64,000 nt of DNA, taken from the NCBI RefSeq assembly GCF_000975155.1, contig NZ_BBRG01000001.1, positions 541,999-605,998 of the forward strand, read 5' to 3'. The first letter of the stretch is position 1. Each line of letters starts with the position of its first letter. The translations under genes were made by a program, and so were the position numbers. Below are positions 1-10,137 of the stretch, piece by piece. This DNA comes from Demequina globuliformis (GTDB lineage Bacteria; Actinomycetota; Actinomycetes; Actinomycetales; Demequinaceae). The notes beneath the pieces were generated by a model. It worked only from the letters and a program-made list of their open reading frames with translations, was not told where the DNA came from and searched no databases.

Positions 1-3000
1 GAGTTCACGACGGCTTCGAGGCCAAAGGCCTCGTTGTCCGTGGGGAGGGCCGATGTCACGTGTCGGTCCATCTCCACCCACGCGTTGGCAGCGGGGTCGA
101 GGACGTAGAGCAACACTTTGGCGTTGGCGTTGGCCGTGCCGTCCCAGCGCACGCGCACCTCGCCTTCTCCGTCCACCTCAGTCGTCAACAGGACGTACGG
201 CAACTTGCTGTCAGAAGCGGTGACGAGCGCGTCGTCGTCGAGGTGAGCGATCGCGGCGACCTGGGCCGCCGTGATCTCGGTCGCATCTGCACGGTCAACC
301 GCGAGCGCAGTGGTGGCCTCGCCCGTGGAGACGGTCGTTGCGTCCCCTACGGTGAGCTGCGAGCCGCGGACGAACGTCACGTCCAGGGGGTCACCCGTGG
401 GGTCGGACACCTCCGCCTCCAAGAGGGCCTCGCCAGCGTCCGCGAGTGCACCATCGGCTGGGCTGAGCGCATCAATGCTCGGCTGCTCATCCGCGATGGA
501 GAACGGGACCTCCTTGGTGATCTCGTTGCCGGCGCGGTCGCTGGCCGTCACCGCGAGCGTGTAATCTCCGGCCTTGCCCGTCAGTGAGGAGATGGCGTGG
601 GGGAAGTAGATGCGCCGGCCGTTCAGCGTGACATGGACCTCATCTACTCCGGCACCCGCGTCGGTGACAACAGCGGTCAGGTCGCGGTCACCGTGGACAA
701 CCTCAGCTTCCCCAACGTTGGGGGCGACGGTGGGTGCCGTGTTGTCGACATGCACGGTCGCCATCGTTTCCTCGTCGCCGTGGCGAGCGGTCACGACATG
801 GGTGGTGTCGCCTTCCGCGGTGGTGTCCCAGGCGAAGGCGTGCGCCGCGAAGGCGTCGTCGGGTGCGAGGAAGGTGGCCTCGAGGTAGTCGACGGCGCCG
901 CCGGAGTCACCCATGTAGATCCAGGACTCGGGGTCCATGGCCTCAAGGGGCCTCAACGTCCGTCCGTCTGGCAACACCAGGCGCAGGTTGCGCACGTTGA
1001 AGTTGTCATTGTTTTCGTTGAGGTCGATCTCGGGCGCGGCTTTGGTACCTGCGTAGATGCGTACCGAGAACTCTTCCCCTGGGTTGACTTCCTGCAGCGG
1101 AAGATCGGCCGTGACTGTCACTTCGCGGGCGTAGTACCCCTCGTCGAACACGGTGAGGACCTGGTCGCCCATGACGACACCGTTGCGGAAGTACGCGTCG
1201 GTCGCCGTCGCCTCGAAGGCGAACACGGGTGCCGCCTCGAGCTCAGGGTACGTTTCGAGCTCAGTGTCGTCGATGAACAACGAGATGTCGTCCGCGGCGG
1301 AGTCCGTCGCGGCGGCGATCACGTGCTCTCCCGACAGATAGTCGCCGTGGCTCACGTTGAGTCGCAGTGGGTCTTTCTGGACCGTCGAGGTCATTGCTGC
1401 GGGCACCGAGGACACAGTGGTGTACCCGTCCGAGGCGGTGAACTCATAGATGAACTCGCCCTTGCCAAGGGTGTCCGCGCCAGCGACCACCGTCGAGTAG
1501 GTCCCGTCCTGACCGGGCACCATATTGAGGACGAGGGTCTCGGCATCAACGTCATTGCTGACGGTCAACGTCGCGGTGCGCACGAGCACGTCATCGGTGA
1601 TCACCGCCTTGAACGTCGTATCCATGCCAGGGGTAAAGGTCGGCAACGTCTGCACGTCGATCACTGGCGGGGTCCCGGGCGCCACCGCGGGCGCGAGCCC
1701 CTCGTTGACTTGTGTTGAGGTCACCGTGCCTGGAGACGCGGGAGCCAAGCCCAACAGCGGCGCAACACCGTTGTTACCAGGGATTCCATACTGAATTCCT
1801 TGGTCGGCCTGAGTGTCGTCCTCCGCGCCAATGTTGTAGAAGGCGCGGCTGATGACCACCTCCGTGTTCGTCATGACATCCATGCCACGCGGCGACGAGT
1901 TGGCCATGCCGCCCACCTGGGCCTCCAGCAGGTTCACGCCAGCGACGAGGTCCGTGCCAAAGTGGGCGTTGAAGTCCGCGGCCGTCAGGTCCTGGTTTCC
2001 GCCGTTCTTGACCCACACCACGATCGTTTGTCCTGGCTCGACACTCGCGGCACGCGGCTGCGACACCCACGGAGTGGAACTCGAGATGGACAGGTCTGAG
2101 TTCGGGTACAAGTAACGCAGCGTGAAGTCTTCCCATGCGAGCGCGGCGTCAGAGGCGTTGTAGACCTCGATGAACTCGAAGCCGTCCGCGCCGCCGGCAT
2201 TGGTGGAGTCGGGCAGCAGTTCCGTGACCGTGAGCATGGGGGTCACGAGATCTGGATCCGTCACGCGGTCCAGGGTCACGTCGAACGCACGCACGTCGAC
2301 GACGCCTGGCGTCGGCTCAGCCTTGGCCTCGAACACCGGCAGGACGGCCTCACCGCGAAGGGTAGGCGCGCCGTACATCGCGGCGGTGCCCGACGACAGC
2401 GTGGTGCCTCCGGTGTACTGCGCGCGGACCAGTTCCTCACCGGCATTGTCGAGCACGCGCAGCGCCCTATCCCCCGAGTTCGCCATGGCGGCCACGCCCG
2501 TGACGGGAACGACGACGGTGGTCTCCGGGACGCTCCAGTAGTCGCGGAAGTCGCTTAGGGTCTCCGGCGTCACGTCCGCGGTCGCAGGGTTCCACAGCAC
2601 CACCGCACGGCCGGCAGGAATCACCAGCTCCGCATCGATGGACATCGCGACATCACTGTCGGGGTTGTTTCCCGCGCCGTAGGCGTAGGCGAGCGAGTAC
2701 CCACTCGCAGCGAAGTCGATGTCTTCGGTCGTGAGGTTCGTCAACTCGATGTACTCGTAGAGGTCGGCGCCGGCGTGGTCGGCGACAACTTCGGAAATCA
2801 CGACGGGCCACTCGGCGGCAACCTCAGGACTGACCACGATGGGCTGAATGGGGTCCGGCTGCTGCGGGACGGTGGTGAACGCGTCCCACTCGACCGCTCC
2901 CGGGGTGGGCTGGCCCTGTTGCTCCCACACCGGCAGCGACGTCACACCCACCTGTCCAGGGGTGCTGTAGTGAGCGGAGAGGTGAGACGCGACGTCATCC

Positions 3001-3764
3001 GCCCGGTAATACGAGCGCGCGATCTCGACGTCGTCGTCGCCGATGATGCGCACGCCGCGGTCGCCGCCGTTGCGGAACGCGCCCTGACCGTACATCTGTT
3101 CGACCTGGATGTCGTCGCCCAGCGACCAGTACGCACGGAAGTCGGTGAGCGCCCCCTCCGCCACCTCATCTACGCCAATGTTCCACAGCACCACAGTGGC
3201 CCCGGCGGCAATAGTCACGTCACCAACGAGCGACAGCGGTACGTCGTTGTCGCGGCTGTCCGAGTCGTCCCAGACGTAGGCGAGCGAAACGGACCCGTCC
3301 GACAGCGAGACTTCCGCGTCCGACACGTTGGTCACCTCGACGTACTCGTACAGGTCAGCACCATCGTGGTCAGCCATGATCTCCGACACCACCAGCGGCC
3401 ATGCCTGCGCGACCTCTGCGGGGATCTCCTCCGCGGCCACACGGGCGAGCGGCGCCACGATGCTGGGCGAAGGAGTGGGGGTCGGCGAGGGGGCCGATAC
3501 CTCGGCTGGGGCCTCGGCCGAGGGCGTCACGGACGGCTCGGGGGACGCCACCGGAGTCGGCACCGCAGACGCGCCGACGGACGACGGGGAGGGCTCAGCG
3601 GACGGGCTGGGCGAGACCGAAGGCTGCGTCGGCGCTGCAGCGCTGACAGTGGGGTCAGGCGCCGGTGTGGCGTCGGCGACGGCCGACGGCGCGAGACCCA
3701 GCGTCGCGACGCAAGCAAGGGCGGTCGCCGCAAGCGGCCGCCGATTGGTACGGAGGAAAGACAC
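1..3764 (-). CDS. secreted protein with three lamin-tail domains (3' end outside window)
   Basis: The reading frame is open for 1254 codons and leaves the window without a stop, so the C-terminus is missing. The GTG start at 3764 has TGGAG about 6 bases upstream and opens a signal peptide (basic SFLRTNRRPL, hydrophobic core, cleavage near AVA-D at residue 31). Residues ~31-105 are a Pro/Ser/Ala-rich linker. Three lamin-tail-like beta domains follow at about 115-290, 318-490 and 505-680; each opens with a strand such as LVVSEIMAD, VVISEVVAD or LTVTELLPD and then E-[YF]-[VI]-E-[VL]-x-N. The rest, ~690-1254, reads as Ig-like beta-sandwich material, including DNTAPTV near residue 1015. In actinobacteria such chains are often carried by secreted metallophosphatases or nucleases; no catalytic motif is visible here, so any enzyme domain would lie beyond the left edge. 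An extracellular location is inferred from the signal peptide. Confidence 0.85.
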   Translation of the reverse strand, partial: MSFLRTNRRPLAATALACVATLGLAPSAVADATPAPDPTVSAAAPTQPSVSPSPSAEPSPSSVGASAVPTPVASPEPSVTPSAEAPAEVSAPSPTPTPSPSIVAPLARVAAEEIPAEVAQAWPLVVSEIMADHDGADLYEYVEVTNVSDAEVSLSDGSVSLAYVWDDSDSRDNDVPLSLVGDVTIAAGATVVLWNIGVDEVAEGALTDFRAYWSLGDDIQVEQMYGQGAFRNGGDRGVRIIGDDDVEIARSYYRADDVASHLSAHYSTPGQVGVTSLPVWEQQGQPTPGAVEWDAFTTVPQQPDPIQPIVVSPEVAAEWPVVISEVVADHAGADLYEYIELTNLTTEDIDFAASGYSLAYAYGAGNNPDSDVAMSIDAELVIPAGRAVVLWNPATADVTPETLSDFRDYWSVPETTVVVPVTGVAAMANSGDRALRVLDNAGEELVRAQYTGGTTLSSGTAAMYGAPTLRGEAVLPVFEAKAEPTPGVVDVRAFDVTLDRVTDPDLVTPMLTVTELLPDSTNAGGADGFEFIEVYNASDAALAWEDFTLRYLYPNSDLSISSSTPWVSQPRAASVEPGQTIVVWVKNGGNQDLTAADFNAHFGTDLVAGVNLLEAQVGGMANSSPRGMDVMTNTEVVISRAFYNIGAEDDTQADQGIQYGIPGNNGVAPLLGLAPASPGTVTSTQVNEGLAPAVAPGTPPVIDVQTLPTFTPGMDTTFKAVITDDVLVRTATLTVSNDVDAETLVLNMVPGQDGTYSTVVAGADTLGKGEFIYEFTASDGYTTVSSVPAAMTSTVQKDPLRLNVSHGDYLSGEHVIAAATDSAADDISLFIDDTELETYPELEAAPVFAFEATATDAYFRNGVVMGDQVLTVFDEGYYAREVTVTADLPLQEVNPGEEFSVRIYAGTKAAPEIDLNENNDNFNVRNLRLVLPDGRTLRPLEAMDPESWIYMGDSGGAVDYLEATFLAPDDAFAAHAFAWDTTAEGDTTHVVTARHGDEETMATVHVDNTAPTVAPNVGEAEVVHGDRDLTAVVTDAGAGVDEVHVTLNGRRIYFPHAISSLTGKAGDYTLAVTASDRAGNEITKEVPFSIADEQPSIDALSPADGALADAGEALLEAEVSDPTGDPLDVTFVRGSQLTVGDATTVSTGEATTALAVDRADATEITAAQVAAIAHLDDDALVTASDSKLPYVLLTTEVDGEGEVRVRWDGTANANAKVLLYVLDPAANAWVEMDRHVTSALPTDNEAFGLEAVVN

Positions 3765-3958
3765 GAGAGACTCCAGGAAGTAGCTGGTGTGGACACCCGC
3801 GCAAGGCACGAGCCACCCGGAGTCAACCGCATTCCTAGAATCGATAATGCCGAAAACGTGACAGGTCAGACGACTGTCAGCCGACGTTTACCAGGACTTC
3901 ACCGCCCGCGCCGAGTGAGACCCACCTCACCGGGCGCGCCATTCACCTCACACAGAAC

Positions 3959-3990
3959 GGGGCCGATGCCGCTCCTGCAGCATCGGCCCC
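3959..3990 (-). terminator. hairpin downstream of the repeat-protein gene
   Basis: A perfect 11-bp inverted repeat (GGGGCCGATGC at 3959-3969 and its complement at 3980-3990) with a 10-base loop lies about 20 bases past the stop of the 4010-4444 gene. There is no U-run, as is common for actinobacterial terminators. The arm contains one copy of the repeated word GGGCCGATGCC described in the findings. The rest of the 245-base gap up to 3765 holds the promoter region of the lamin-tail gene; I could not fix its -10. Confidence 0.6.
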
Positions 3991-4009
3991 ATCCCTCCGA
4001 GTGAGAGAC

Positions 4010-4444
4010 TCAGCCAGACGCGATACCCAACTTGCCCAGGACCTTCGCCGCGCCGCCCTTAGAGGCGAGGCGGTCGCGAGCGGCGCCCGAGTACTCCTTG
4101 TTGAACTTGCGCCCCAACTTCGCGATCAACGAGTCAGGAACCTGCGGGTTCGCGATGAGCGCGTAGACGACCTCAGGCACCTTGTCGCCCGCGAGGTCGG
4201 TGTAGATGTCCTCAGGCATATCCGGGCGAGGGTTGCGAGCCAAGCCGGCGCGCACCGTCGCGGACTCGTCACGCGCGAGCTTGAGCAGCGTGGTCAAAGG
4301 GGTGTTGGGGTGGGCCGCGGCGGCCGCGCGGATCATCGCCTCGTCAGACTTCGCAAAGGTGGCGAGCTCGTGATCGGACAGGTTCTGGTCCATGTCCTTC
4401 AAGCTGGCCAAGGCGGTCTGGCGGGAGTAGTTCTCACTAAACAT
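4010..4444 (-). CDS. small HEAT/variant-leucine-rich-repeat protein
   Basis: A 144-residue soluble protein. The ATG at 4444 is chosen because GGAG lies 6 bases upstream; a longer frame extends to 4543 but would overlap the divergent xseB promoter. After an N-terminal helical segment (SLKDMDQNLSDHELATFAK) it has three short repeats of the form xxHPNTPLTTLLxLARD, LARNPRPDMPEDIYTDLAGD and LIANPQVPDSLIAKL, spaced by ~24 residues. This looks like the variant leucine-rich-repeat/HEAT-like alpha solenoid found in many actinobacterial proteins. No signal peptide or catalytic motif is visible, so the role, perhaps protein-protein interaction, is unknown. It is divergent from xseB and followed by a hairpin. 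Confidence 0.8.
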   Translation of the reverse strand: MFSENYSRQTALASLKDMDQNLSDHELATFAKSDEAMIRAAAAAHPNTPLTTLLKLARDESATVRAGLARNPRPDMPEDIYTDLAGDKVPEVVYALIANPQVPDSLIAKLGRKFNKEYSGAARDRLASKGGAAKVLGKLGIASG

Positions 4445-4529
4445 GTTCACTCCGTTGTGAATCAAGGGGACGGTCAACATCTCATGAGAGGGCTCACCAC
4501 GCCAACTATGACGCGGTAAGTTGAGGCAT

Positions 4530-4802
4530 ATGCCACACAGCAACGAAGACGTGAAGGAACTGTCCTATGAGGAGGCCCGCGACGAGCTCGTCGCGATCGT
4601 CGCCAAACTGGAGGCCGGCGCCGCGACCCTCGACGAGTCGCTGGGGCTGTGGGAGCGCGGCGAGGCGCTCGGCGCGCGCTGCCAAGAGTTGCTGGATGGG
4701 GCGAAGGACCGCATCACCGCAGCCACGGACGACGAGCTCGATCCAGAGGCAGACGCCGGTGTGGTGGGCATCATCCCCGCCGACGACGAGGACGACGAGT
4801 GA
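4530..4802 (+). CDS. xseB: exodeoxyribonuclease VII small subunit
   Basis: A 90-residue acidic helical protein matching Xse[19 protein letters not shown], then [17 protein letters not shown] and a third helix with [12 protein letters not shown]. XseB binds XseA to form exonuclease VII, which degrades single-stranded DNA in both directions. The ATG at 4530 is preferred over the in-frame TTG at 4521 because a -10 box TAAGTT (4517-4522) ends 7 bases before it, the leaderless arrangement seen repeatedly in this window. The acidic tail (DDEDDE) is longer than in many homologues. xseA is usually next to xseB in actinobacteria but is not adjacent here. The stop overlaps the next start by four bases (GTGA), so the PfkB kinase gene is translationally coupled. 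Confidence 0.92.
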   Translation: MPHSNEDVKELSYEEARDELVAIVAKLEAGAATLDESLGLWERGEALGARCQELLDGAKDRITAATDDELDPEADAGVVGIIPADDEDDE

Positions 4803-5722
4803 GTGGCACGGCCCTCGTCATTGGAGAAGCGTTGGTCGATGTCGTGGTGCGTGCCGATGGCACCACTGCCGAGCACCCGGGCGGATCCCCCGCCAACGTC
4901 GCGATTGGTCTGGGCCGCCTGGACCGCGACGTGAGCCTCCTCACTCACCTCGCCGTTGACGCACGCGGACAGGATGTCGCGCGTCACCTCGAAGCGTCAC
5001 ACGTGAGGCTTGCCCCCGGTTCGCTTGACGCGGATCACACCTCGGTGGCGACCGCCACGCTCGACGCCACCGGCGCCGCGACCTACGTCTTTGACCTGGA
5101 GTGGGCGCTGCCCGCACCTGAGGTGACTGCCGCCCATCCCCTGGTGGTGCACACCGGTTCGGTCGCCGCCGTGCTCGCGCCAGGAGCGAGTGCCGTGCGT
5201 GATCACGTGCAGGCTCACCGTGAGCACGCGACCGTCACGTACGACCCGAACGCCCGCCCCACGCTGATGGGAGACCCCGCGGACGCCCGCGCGGCAATCG
5301 AGGCCATGGTCGCCCTTGCCGACGTCGTGAAGGTCTCCGACGAGGACCTCGAGTGGATCGCGCGCGACGGTGAGACGGTCGAGGATGTGGCCGCCGGGTG
5401 GCTTGAGCACGGACCTGCGCTCGTGGTGGTCACGCGTGGCGGCGAGGGAGCCACCGCCCTTGCTCCAGCAGGCCGCATCGACGTGGCCGCACTCCCCGTC
5501 ACCGTCGCGGACACGGTCGGCGCCGGCGACTCCTTCATGTCGGGGCTCATCGACGGGCTATGGACCGAGGAACTGCTTGGCGCGGATCGTCGCCAGCAGC
5601 TGCGCGCAATCGACGCTGACACGCTCACCCGGGTGCTCGAGCGGTGCATCCGCATCGCGGCGATCACGGTCTCGCGCGCCGGCGCCAACCCGCCTACGAC
5701 GGCGGAGCTCGCCACGGCCTGA
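4799..5722 (+). CDS. PfkB-family carbohydrate kinase
   Basis: A 307-residue ribokinase/fructokinase-fold enzyme that phosphorylates a sugar or nucleoside with ATP. The first PfkB signature is [10 protein letters not shown] at residues 28-37; the second, [12 protein letters not shown] at about 238-249, carries the anion hole and the catalytic Asp. KVSDEDLEW and [10 protein letters not shown] are further typical family motifs. The GTG at 4799 overlaps the xseB stop. The substrate cannot be read from sequence; fructose is the commonest for proteins of this type (many are annotated fructokinase). A degenerate copy of the intergenic palindrome lies downstream. Confidence 0.9.
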   Translation: MSGTALVIGEALVDVVVRADGTTAEHPGGSPANVAIGLGRLDRDVSLLTHLAVDARGQDVARHLEASHVRLAPGSLDADHTSVATATLDATGAATYVFDLEWALPAPEVTAAHPLVVHTGSVAAVLAPGASAVRDHVQAHREHATVTYDPNARPTLMGDPADARAAIEAMVALADVVKVSDEDLEWIARDGETVEDVAAGWLEHGPALVVVTRGGEGATALAPAGRIDVAALPVTVADTVGAGDSFMSGLIDGLWTEELLGADRRQQLRAIDADTLTRVLERCIRIAAITVSRAGANPPTTAELATA

Positions 5723-5773
5723 TCCTCGCCCCGCTCCACCGTCCCGCCCAGCCTTCCCCGCCTGGCCTTCCCC

Positions 5774-5836
5774 GCCAATTGGAACCATTTCGCTGTCTAG
5801 CGGTTCTATAACAACCACATGGCTCCATTTGAGTTG
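5774..5836. repeat. palindromic intergenic repeat, copy A (degenerate)
   Basis: The left arm, GCCAATTGGAACCATTTCGC and on through GCTGT, matches copy E closely, and ATAACA and TGGCTCCA mark a decayed right arm. The arms no longer pair fully. It lies between the PfkB gene and fumC. See the finding on the repeat family. Confidence 0.7.
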
Positions 5837-5884
5837 CGGGGGGGACGTGCGGCGGTGCGCCACCGAGGTGTCAGAATGTGACCC

Positions 5885-7288
<1,404 letters not shown>

Positions 7289-7297
7289 CAGCCACAC

Positions 7298-7344
7298 ACG
7301 ACGAAGGCCCCGGGCAGATGGCAGATGCCCGGGGCCTTCGTCGT
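7298..7344 (+). terminator. intrinsic terminator after fumC
   Basis: A perfect 19-bp stem (7298-7316 with 7326-7344; the arm begins ACGACGAAGGCC) and a 9-base loop, starting 10 bases after the fumC stop. The following bases ACTCCTTG are only weakly T-rich. Confidence 0.9.
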
Positions 7345-7597
7345 ACTCCTTGACCCTGGGATATCGCTGCCACCGCCGCTAGACTGCAACCCAGTGGAGG
7401 AGGAGCGCGCCCCCAGCGGCGCGCCGCGTCCCCTCAACTTCTCCGCGAGGTCGAGTCCAACTGCACCGGCAGCTGAACATCGCCCGCGCATCGGCGCGTC
7501 CCCTACTCTCCCCACCCATTGTGCGACGGAACAGAGTGGCCGCCTCCGTGGTTGCCCTGGTAAGCGCACGTCACTGTTGTGAGCCCAGGAGGTTCCC
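7345..7597 (+). promoter_or_regulatory. upstream region of the NADH dehydrogenase gene
   Basis: About 250 bases with no supported coding frame. TAGACT at 7380-7385 is a plausible -10, but no well-spaced -35 is seen. If it is used, the leader would be about 205 bases, long enough to hold regulatory structure; a GC-rich GGCGCGCC palindrome sits near 7425. Only the AGGAGG just before the start at 7598 is firm. Confidence 0.35.
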
Positions 7598-8911
7598 ATG
7601 AGCACCACCCGCGTCCTGATCCTCGGCGGAGGCTACGTTGGCCTGTACACGGCCCTGTCCCTGCGCAAGAAGGCGGGCAACCACGTCGACATCACTGTCG
7701 TGGACCGCCGCGCATACATGACCTACCAGCCCTTCCTTCCGGAGGCCGCCGCCGGCTCCATCGAGCCGCGCCACGTCGTGGTGCCGTTGCGCAAGGAACT
7801 CAAAGGCATCCGAGTGGTGCAGGGCAAAGTTACAAGCATCGCCCACGAGGACAAGCGGGTGCGGGTCGAGACCGACTTTGGCGGCGATCAGGACCTTGAG
7901 TACGACGAGGTCGTCATCGCGCTCGGCGCCATCCCTCGCACCCTCCCCATCCCGGGCCTGGCTGAGATGGGCTTTGGATTCAAATGGGTGGAAGAGGCCA
8001 TCAACTTGCGCAACATGGTGCTGGGCCGCATCGCGCGCGCCGCGAGCACCGAAGACCCGCACCTGCGGCGCAGGTTGCTGACCTTCGTGTTCGTGGGCGG
8101 CGGGTTCGCCGGGATCGAGGCGTTCGCGGAGACCGAGGACATGGCCCGCGCCGCGCTGCGCCACTACCCGGAGCTACGTCCTGCGGACCTGCGCTTTGTC
8201 ATGATCGAGGCAGCCACGCGGATCCTGCCGGAGATGGGCGAGGAGATGGGCGGCTACACGCTCGAGGTACTGCGCAAGCGGGGCATGGAGATCTACCTGG
8301 CCACGCGCCTGGAGAGCTGCGTCGACGGCCGCATTGAACTGTCCGACGGCCAGAAGTTCGACGCGGACACGGTCGTGTGGACCGCCGGCGTCAAGCCCAA
8401 CCCCGTCATTGGCGAGTCCGACCTCCCCACTGGCCCGCGCGGCCACGTGAACGCCCTGCCGACCCTGCAGGTGGCCACTGAGGACGGCGATGTGGTTCCC
8501 GGCGCGTGGGCCGCGGGTGACTGCGCGCAAATCCCGGACCTCGCGAAGGGCGAGGGCGCGTGGTGTGCCCCGTCGGCCCAGCACGCGGTGCGCCAAGCCA
8601 AGCTACTTGGAGCCAACATGGCGGCGCACATTCACGGCCGCCCCGTGAAGGAATACAAGCATCAGCACCTGGGCACCGTGGCGTCGCTGGGTCTCAACAA
8701 GGGCGTGGCGCAGATCATGGGCGTCAAGTTGCGCGGCTGGCCCGCGTGGTTCATGCACCGGACCTATCACATGGCGCAGATCCCCTCGTTTAACCGCAAG
8801 GCTCGCGTGGTGGTGGACTGGACGACTGCGCTGTTCTTCCGGCGTGACCTGGTGTCGCTGGGCCGCATCCACGAGCCGCGGCGAGCGTTCAAGGAAGCCG
8901 CCGACAGCTAG
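7598..8911 (+). CDS. ndh: type II NADH:quinone oxidoreductase
   Basis: A 437-residue single-subunit, non-proton-pumping NADH dehydrogenase that passes electrons from NADH to membrane quinone. The first dinucleotide fold (GGGYVG at 10-15) binds FAD; the second (VGGGFAGIE at about 166-174) binds NADH. WTAGVKPNP and WAAGDCAQIPD are the typical FAD-contacting motifs, and AQHAVRQAK is a quinone-site-type motif. The C-terminal third (WPAWFMHRTYHMAQIPSF) is the amphipathic membrane-anchoring part. The ATG follows AGGAGG with a 5-base gap, unlike the leaderless genes nearby. It is monocistronic and ends before palindrome copy B. Confidence 0.95.
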   Translation: MSTTRVLILGGGYVGLYTALSLRKKAGNHVDITVVDRRAYMTYQPFLPEAAAGSIEPRHVVVPLRKELKGIRVVQGKVTSIAHEDKRVRVETDFGGDQDLEYDEVVIALGAIPRTLPIPGLAEMGFGFKWVEEAINLRNMVLGRIARAASTEDPHLRRRLLTFVFVGGGFAGIEAFAETEDMARAALRHYPELRPADLRFVMIEAATRILPEMGEEMGGYTLEVLRKRGMEIYLATRLESCVDGRIELSDGQKFDADTVVWTAGVKPNPVIGESDLPTGPRGHVNALPTLQVATEDGDVVPGAWAAGDCAQIPDLAKGEGAWCAPSAQHAVRQAKLLGANMAAHIHGRPVKEYKHQHLGTVASLGLNKGVAQIMGVKLRGWPAWFMHRTYHMAQIPSFNRKARVVVDWTTALFFRRDLVSLGRIHEPRRAFKEAADS

Positions 8912-8923
8912 CCCCTCTTTCGT

Positions 8924-8979
8924 CAAGTGGCTCCATTTCGCTGTTATAGCAGGCTATAACAGCGAAATGGAGCCACTTG
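8924..8979. repeat. palindromic intergenic repeat, copy B (perfect)
   Basis: Arms of 27 bases (8924-8950 and 8953-8979) are exactly complementary, with a 2-base centre (AG). The arm starts CAAGTGGCTCCATTTCGCTG. It lies in a convergent gap between ndh and a minus-strand hypothetical gene. Confidence 0.97.
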
Positions 8980-9017
8980 GCGGGGAAGCGAGTGGTGCTG
9001 GCCGATGCTCGGGCTGG

Positions 9018-9506
9018 CTAAGAGACGTCGGCGACGGCCTGCATGAGGTGGTCGACCGCACACGCCGCGTACGCGGCAGTGGCGAGTTCATCGAGCGCTT
9101 CCTCACTCAGCTCGGCCGACTCGAGGCGCACCACGGAAACGGCTAGCAAAGCGTCGAACCTGACCGCGACATCGGCCCCCTGCGAACGCGGGCGCACTCG
9201 ACGCAGCGCGTGAACGGCGCGTTGGGCAGGCAGATCGGTGACGAACCACCGCACGGGCCCGGTGGCGAGCAACGGGCCACGCGCCACACCCCCGTCGAAG
9301 TGGATCTCGTCGACGCACGGCTGGTGCTCTCCGTGAGCCGGCCACTGCGAGGCCACATTGCGGAACGCGTGTGCACACATCGAAGCCTCGGGAAAATCAC
9401 CCACAATCACGGTGGTGCCGCCGTGAGTGTCAAGGGACACCGTCAGTTGGGGCACCGCTGATGCAAGCGCAGCCACGTGAGTCAGCGTCGACACCGGGAT
9501 CGGCAT
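9018..9506 (-). CDS. hypothetical protein, 162 aa
   Basis: I do not recognise this protein. The ATG at 9506 has AGGAG 6 bases upstream, which supports it as a real gene. The sequence looks like a small soluble alpha/beta protein: alternating strands (LTVSLDTHG, TTVIVGD, VRWFVTDLP) in the first two-thirds and a Glu/Ala-rich helical end (SEEALDELATAAYAACAVDHLMQAV). Two Cys and several His (HGEHQPCVDEIHFDGG) sit mid-protein, but not in a known metal-site pattern. There is no signal peptide or membrane segment. It is convergent with ndh and downstream of the CstR gene, separated from it by a hairpin, so it is probably its own transcript. Confidence 0.7.
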   Translation of the reverse strand: MPIPVSTLTHVAALASAVPQLTVSLDTHGGTTVIVGDFPEASMCAHAFRNVASQWPAHGEHQPCVDEIHFDGGVARGPLLATGPVRWFVTDLPAQRAVHALRRVRPRSQGADVAVRFDALLAVSVVRLESAELSEEALDELATAAYAACAVDHLMQAVADVS

Positions 9507-9574
9507 GGCGGGCTCCTGACCTCCAGGCGGCCGCGTGATGCGAGCCGCTCACCGCGAGAGTAGCCGCACCGCCG

Positions 9575-9606
9575 CGCTTTTCGCAATACCAATGTTGCGA
9601 AAAGCG
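9575..9606 (-). terminator. terminator after the CstR-like gene
   Basis: Perfect 12-bp arms (CGCTTTTCGCAA at 9575-9586 and its complement at 9595-9606) with an 8-base loop, 21 bases past the stop of the 9628-9894 gene. Confidence 0.8.
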
Positions 9607-9627
9607 GGCGGGCGTGGCAGCTGAGCC

Positions 9628-9894
9628 CTACGCAAGCGACAGGAACACCTTCTCCAGACGCTCAAGGTCCGCTTCACGGCCCTCCTCATCGGCGGAACTC
9701 AGGCACTCACGCACGGAAGCGGAAATGATCATGAAGCCCGCTCGGTCGAGCGCCTTCGACACGGCTGCGAGCTGGGTGACCGTCGGTTCGCACTCCCTCC
9801 CCTCCTCAACCATGCGGATCACTGCATCGAGCTGCCCGCGCGCCCGCTTCAGGCGGTTGAGCGCCGCGCGCTGAACTTCGGCATCGGCAGCCAT
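9628..9894 (-). CDS. cstR: CstR-like persulfide-sensing repressor (CsoR/DUF156 family)
   Basis: An 88-residue all-helical DUF156 repressor. CsoR copper sensors use Cys-x24-His-x3-Cys; here the Cys pair is present (C35 and C64, 29 apart) but the His position holds Ser60. Two thiols at this spacing without the His is the CstR pattern of sulfide/persulfide sensors, which form inter-subunit di- or trisulfide links and release DNA. The N-terminal ALNRLKRARGQLDAVIRMVEEG is the conserved DNA-binding helix. Its role is inferred from the pattern and from the divergent CoA-disulfide reductase-rhodanese gene with a matching operator. The ATG is reached one base after the upstream stop (TGACATG), so it is translationally coupled to the small Cys-rich gene; an in-frame GTG three codons earlier is possible. 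Confidence 0.85.
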   Translation of the reverse strand: MAADAEVQRAALNRLKRARGQLDAVIRMVEEGRECEPTVTQLAAVSKALDRAGFMIISASVRECLSSADEEGREADLERLEKVFLSLA

Positions 9895-9895
9895 G

Positions 9896-10057
9896 TCACT
9901 TACCGCGCAGCCACGGGAAGAACGATCGACCCGAAGGCGAATCGTGCCCTTCACACCACTGCCCTGCGGGCACCCGCGCCTTCACGGCGTCGACGTGCTG
10001 GCCGCAGCCGCTCCACGTGGTCTTGCCGCACTGACGACAGGTGATTGGTGAACACAT
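9896..10057 (-). CDS. small Cys-rich (zinc-ribbon-like) protein
   Basis: A 53-residue protein, MCSPITCRQCGKTTWSGCGQ and onward, with five Cys (CxxxxCxxC, then a single Cys, then WCEGH) and a basic, aromatic C-terminus (FFPWLRGK). Short proteins with exactly this opening are common hypothetical proteins in actinobacteria, and the Cys pattern suggests bound zinc. The start at 10057 is set by GGAGGAG 7 bases upstream. It is the first gene of a two-gene minus-strand operon with the CstR-like repressor. A role in thiol or persulfide chemistry is only suggested by the neighbours. Confidence 0.75.
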   Translation of the reverse strand: MCSPITCRQCGKTTWSGCGQHVDAVKARVPAGQWCEGHDSPSGRSFFPWLRGK

Positions 10058-10094
10058 GAGAAGACTCCTCCAGTTGTGCAATGTTGCGACGAGA

Positions 10095-10110
10095 ATACCC
10101 CCCGGGGTAT
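10095..10110. promoter_or_regulatory. CsoR/CstR-type operator
   Basis: ATACCCC-CC-GGGGTAT is a perfect 7-2-7 palindrome midway between the divergent starts at 10057 and 10138, and it has the G/C-tract form of CsoR-family operators. On the plus strand it lies between TTGCGA (10084-10089) and TATCGT (10108-10113), a possible -35/-10 pair with an 18-base spacer, so a bound repressor would block the reductase promoter. Confidence 0.8.
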
Positions 10111-10137
10111 CGTGATGGCAACCCCAAGGAGGAATTC

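Noticed and set aside
597..1718. 373-codon plus-strand frame
   Set aside because: It lies fully inside the lamin-tail gene on the other strand, lacks a ribosome-binding site and encodes a His/Arg/Gly/Val-rich antisense product typical of GC-rich genes.
2775..4004. 409-codon plus-strand frame
   Set aside because: Antisense to the N-terminal part of the lamin-tail gene and its promoter; Arg/Gly-rich with no domain. It also runs across the hairpin region.
8924..8979. Palindrome copies as ordinary terminators
   Set aside because: They follow gene ends, but the centre is only two bases, there is no U-tract, copies are far more alike than unrelated terminators would be, and copy D lies after a separate strong terminator.
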